A stretch of 64,000 nt of DNA from Oribacterium sp. WCC10 (GTDB lineage Bacteria; Bacillota; Clostridia; Lachnospirales; Lachnospiraceae), in the NCBI RefSeq assembly GCF_900113415.1, contig NZ_FOPH01000001.1, positions 186,001 to 250,000 of the forward strand. Reading direction: 5' to 3'. Every line of letters begins with the position of its first letter. Position 1 is the stretch's first letter. Positions 61,642-64,000 of this stretch are shown here, one piece after another. The position numbers and the translations under genes were made by a program. The notes under the pieces are model-generated. The model searched no databases and was not told where the DNA came from. It was given only the letters and a program-made list of their open reading frames with translations.

Positions 61642-61739
61642 CATGTTGGGCGGGCCATAAAGCCTATCCCCCATTCTCAAGCAAGCTTGATATGTGGGAC
61701 AGGCTTTTGTCCCTTGACTTATATTATAGTCTTGATAAC

Positions 61740-63188
61740 TCAGTTTCCCTTTCGCCATGTTCTCGGAAGGAACAGAATCATCATAGGAAGAATCTCAAGT
61801 CTTCCTGCCAGCATATCTATAGTAAGGACTATCTTACTTAGATCAGAATACTCTGCATAGTTTCTGACAGGTCCGACTGCACCGAGACCCGGTCCGATGT
61901 TGTTGAAAGTTGCTGCGACTGCTGAGAAATTGGTGACAAAATCAAAGCCGTCAAATGAAATGATGAAAATTGAAACAAGGATGATCAATACATACATCAC
62001 GAGGTAGCTGTTAACCGAAGCTACAACGGATTTATCGACTTTCTTGCCTTCCATTCTAATGTGCTTTACAGCTTCAGGATGAATCAGTACAAGAAGTTCC
62101 TTTCCAATCTCCTTAAACAGGATCATGATTCGTGATACCTTGATTCCACCACCGGTGGAGCCTGCGCAGGCACCGCTAAACATAAGGAATAGTATGATCA
62201 TCTGGCATGGTTGCGACCATGTATCAAAGTCCAATGTTGAAAAACCTGTGGTGGTTATCAGAGATGAAACAGTGAAAAAACTGTGATGCAGTGAATAAAT
62301 CAGGTCTCCTCCACACAGCTTAAGGATGTTGAAAGCGATAAAAAGGGTTGCCGATAAGACAAAAATCAGGTACATCCTTGCTTCTTCACATCCCAGCGCA
62401 TCTTTGAACTTTCTCTTTTCGCACAGGTAGTAAACATTAAAATTCACACCGAACATCAGCATCGCTATAGTGATGAGGAACTGGCTGAACATGCTGTAGT
62501 CGGCCATTCCTGAATTTCTGACAGCGAAACCGCCCGTTCCGGCTGAACCGAAGGCGATGCACAGTGAATCGAAAAGTGACATTCCGCTGAGCATAAATAT
62601 TATCACCCACGCCAATGTCAGTAAAAAGTAGATTTTGTAAAGTGCTTTTGCCGTGTCTGCAACTCTGGGAACCATCTTGCTGACATCAGGTCCGGGGGAT
62701 TCGGCCTTCATGATCATCATATTGTATCCTCCCCCAAGAGGAAGAATGGTGAGAACCAGAACGAGAACACCCATGCCTCCTACCCAGTGACTGAAGGAAC
62801 GCCAGAAAAGCAGTCCCTTGCCGAGATGTTCAACGTCACTGAGAATCGAGGCTCCGGTTGTTGTGAAACCGGAAACTATCTCGAATACAGCGTCGATGTA
62901 ATGAGGTATCGTTTTGCTTATATAGAATGGTAATGCTCCTATCAGAGACATCACCATCCAGCTCAAAGCGCAGACTACGAAACCTTCACGAATATAGTAG
63001 GAAGTTCTTTTGGGCTTCCTTAATGTGGCCAGGGTGCCGATGAGAAAAGCGATAATAGCAGCAACTCCCAGTGCGTGGAAAGCCCAGATTTCCTTATAAA
63101 TCAATGCACAAACCATGGGCAGAAGCAACAGCGCCGCCTCGAGCTGTAATACCCATCCAAGTACATATACGATCATATTGATGTTCAT
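61740..63188 (-). CDS. trkH: Trk potassium uptake channel subunit
   Basis: A 482-residue polytopic protein with four membrane-pore-membrane repeats. Selectivity-filter segments are visible: SGFTTTGASI, GSAGTGGFAVRNSG, TTTGFSTLDF and NNIGPGLGAVGP. The block SHWVGGMGVLVLVL and GACAGSTGGGIKVSR are further family signatures. It forms the K+-translocating subunit and works with the TrkA ring encoded 14 bases upstream on the same strand. Confidence 0.95.
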   Translation of the reverse strand: MNINMIVYVLGWVLQLEAALLLLPMVCALIYKEIWAFHALGVAAIIAFLIGTLATLRKPKRTSYYIREGFVVCALSWMVMSLIGALPFYISKTIPHYIDAVFEIVSGFTTTGASILSDVEHLGKGLLFWRSFSHWVGGMGVLVLVLTILPLGGGYNMMIMKAESPGPDVSKMVPRVADTAKALYKIYFLLTLAWVIIFMLSGMSLFDSLCIAFGSAGTGGFAVRNSGMADYSMFSQFLITIAMLMFGVNFNVYYLCEKRKFKDALGCEEARMYLIFVLSATLFIAFNILKLCGGDLIYSLHHSFFTVSSLITTTGFSTLDFDTWSQPCQMIILFLMFSGACAGSTGGGIKVSRIMILFKEIGKELLVLIHPEAVKHIRMEGKKVDKSVVASVNSYLVMYVLIILVSIFIISFDGFDFVTNFSAVAATFNNIGPGLGAVGPVRNYAEYSDLSKIVLTIDMLAGRLEILPMMILFLPRTWRKGN

Positions 63189-63202
63189 TAAACTAAGCTC
63201 CC

Positions 63203-64000
63203 TTATGCAAGAATGTCCTTAAGATCGTTAAATCCGGTATTGGTGGTGATAACGATAACATTGTCTCCCGGAAGCATGTAATCAGAACCTCCCGGTGTGA
63301 TGAGCTTGTTTCCTCGAACGATGGCTGCGATAAGGACATTTTTCTTGAACTTAAGCTCGGCAAATGTATGCTTAATGAGCTCATTGTTGTTTCCAACCTT
63401 GAATTCAAGAGCCTCAGCCTTGCCGTCTGCAATCTTGTACAGAGTTTCAACGTTTGAACCCTGTGAATTCTGAAGAGCTCGAACATATTGAACAATGTAG
63501 TCTGCAACAATCTGCTTTGGATAAATGATGGAGCCTAGATTGAGCTCATTGACAACATCATCGAAAGAGATACGGTTTATCTTTGTGACAAGACGTGCAT
63601 GTGACATCTTTCCGGCATAAAGAGAAAGCATGATATTCTCTTCGTCAAAGCCTGTAAGTGAGCAGAAAGCATCTGTATTCTCTAGACCTTCACGGATAAG
63701 AAGATCCTGATCTGTTCCGTCTCCGTTTATGATTGTGGCATCAGGGAACTCGTCTGCCAGGAAATCGCATCTATCCTTGTCGATCTCAATGATTTTGAGT
63801 TTACCCTTGAGCTTTGAAGCTTTCATTGACTTTGCAATGTAGTAAGTCACACGACCGCCGCCTACGATCATGATATCCTTTATAGGTGAGAAGCTGATGC
63901 CCAGTTTCTTTACGAAGGAGTTTGCCTGCTGTGCACCTGCTATAAAGCTGATGACATCCCCCTCCATGATCTCATGGATACCTGAAGGAATGATAACTTC
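63203..64000 (-). CDS. trkA: Trk system regulatory subunit TrkA, C-terminal part
   Basis: The last 265 codons of trkA; the 5' part runs off the window. The reading frame is open to base 64000, where EVIIPSGIHEIMEGDVISFI is the end of the first RCK_C domain. The second half follows: RCK_N with IMIVGGGRVTYYIAKSMK (nucleotide-binding GxGxxx), KIIEIDKDRCDFLADEFPDA and NGDGTDQDLL, then a final RCK_C ending PGDNVIVITTNTG. Starting at the internal ATG 63967 would be wrong. TrkA gates TrkH in response to nucleotides. Confidence 0.94.
   Translation of the reverse strand, partial: EVIIPSGIHEIMEGDVISFIAGAQQANSFVKKLGISFSPIKDIMIVGGGRVTYYIAKSMKASKLKGKLKIIEIDKDRCDFLADEFPDATIINGDGTDQDLLIREGLENTDAFCSLTGFDEENIMLSLYAGKMSHARLVTKINRISFDDVVNELNLGSIIYPKQIVADYIVQYVRALQNSQGSNVETLYKIADGKAEALEFKVGNNNELIKHTFAELKFKKNVLIAAIVRGNKLITPGGSDYMLPGDNVIVITTNTGFNDLKDILA

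Noticed and set aside
63193-63510. 105-codon minus-strand frame at the end of trkA
   Set aside because: It overlaps trkA in another frame; trkA is certain.

Overview
This 64 kb window looks like chromosome of a low-to-mid GC anaerobic Firmicute, most likely a Lachnospiraceae/Butyrivibrio-type Clostridium. The grounds are gene content and order (phoH-ybeY, miaB-mutS-mutL-miaA, radC-mreCD-PBP2-rodA-mgsA, sepF-aroB-lspA-rluD, rplU-rpmA-obg-yhbY-nadD-yqeK-rsfS, lexA), AGGAGG-type ribosome sites, frequent TTG/GTG starts, and sortase-anchored Gram-positive surface proteins. No rRNA, tRNA, CRISPR array, IS transposase or prophage was recognised.

Layout. 1-4,160: end of phoH, ybeY, a MurJ/SpoVB-type flippase and a flavoprotein, closed by a clear terminator. 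4,160-14,860: a pilus locus with a 1,772-aa vWA tip protein, a 78-aa coiled-coil protein, a signal-peptidase-like protein that has lost both catalytic residues, a major pilin, a class B sortase, a minor (base-like) pilin and a second class B sortase. The order tip - SipA-like - backbone - sortase - base pilin matches the streptococcal FCT pilus islands. This is the most interesting system in the window. 14,950-19,540: a flavoprotein and proB - DUF896 - proA. 19,680-29,350: tRNA modification and mismatch repair genes, with intergenic DNA unusually rich in long hairpins and a tandemly duplicated element. 29,460-37,480: the cell-shape operon (radC, mreC, mreD, PBP2, rodA, mgsA, D,D-carboxypeptidase), lacking mreB and minCDE at the places where other Clostridia have them. 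37,640-42,970: a P-loop protein, an HlyD-like protein, sepF, aroB, lspA, rluD. 43,160-45,850: a large NlpC/P60 wall hydrolase. 45,870-50,900: ribosome and NAD genes; L27 lacks the usual Firmicute N-terminal extension and the prp protease gene is absent. 50,920-54,780: lexA with its own operator, a small HTH protein, a GGDEF protein and a tyrosine recombinase on the minus strand. 55,200-61,350: enolase followed by an accessory stretch (SH3 protein, membrane protein of unknown function, SGNH hydrolase, membrane diguanylate cyclase). 61,740-64,000: trkH and the 3' part of trkA on the minus strand.

How the genes fit together: much of the window concerns the envelope - wall elongation (MreC/MreD/PBP2/RodA), division (SepF), wall hydrolysis (NlpC/P60), lipoprotein processing (LspA), lipid-linked precursor flipping, and a covalently assembled pilus. 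Two GGDEF proteins indicate c-di-GMP signalling, although no c-di-GMP riboswitch was recognised upstream of the pilus genes.
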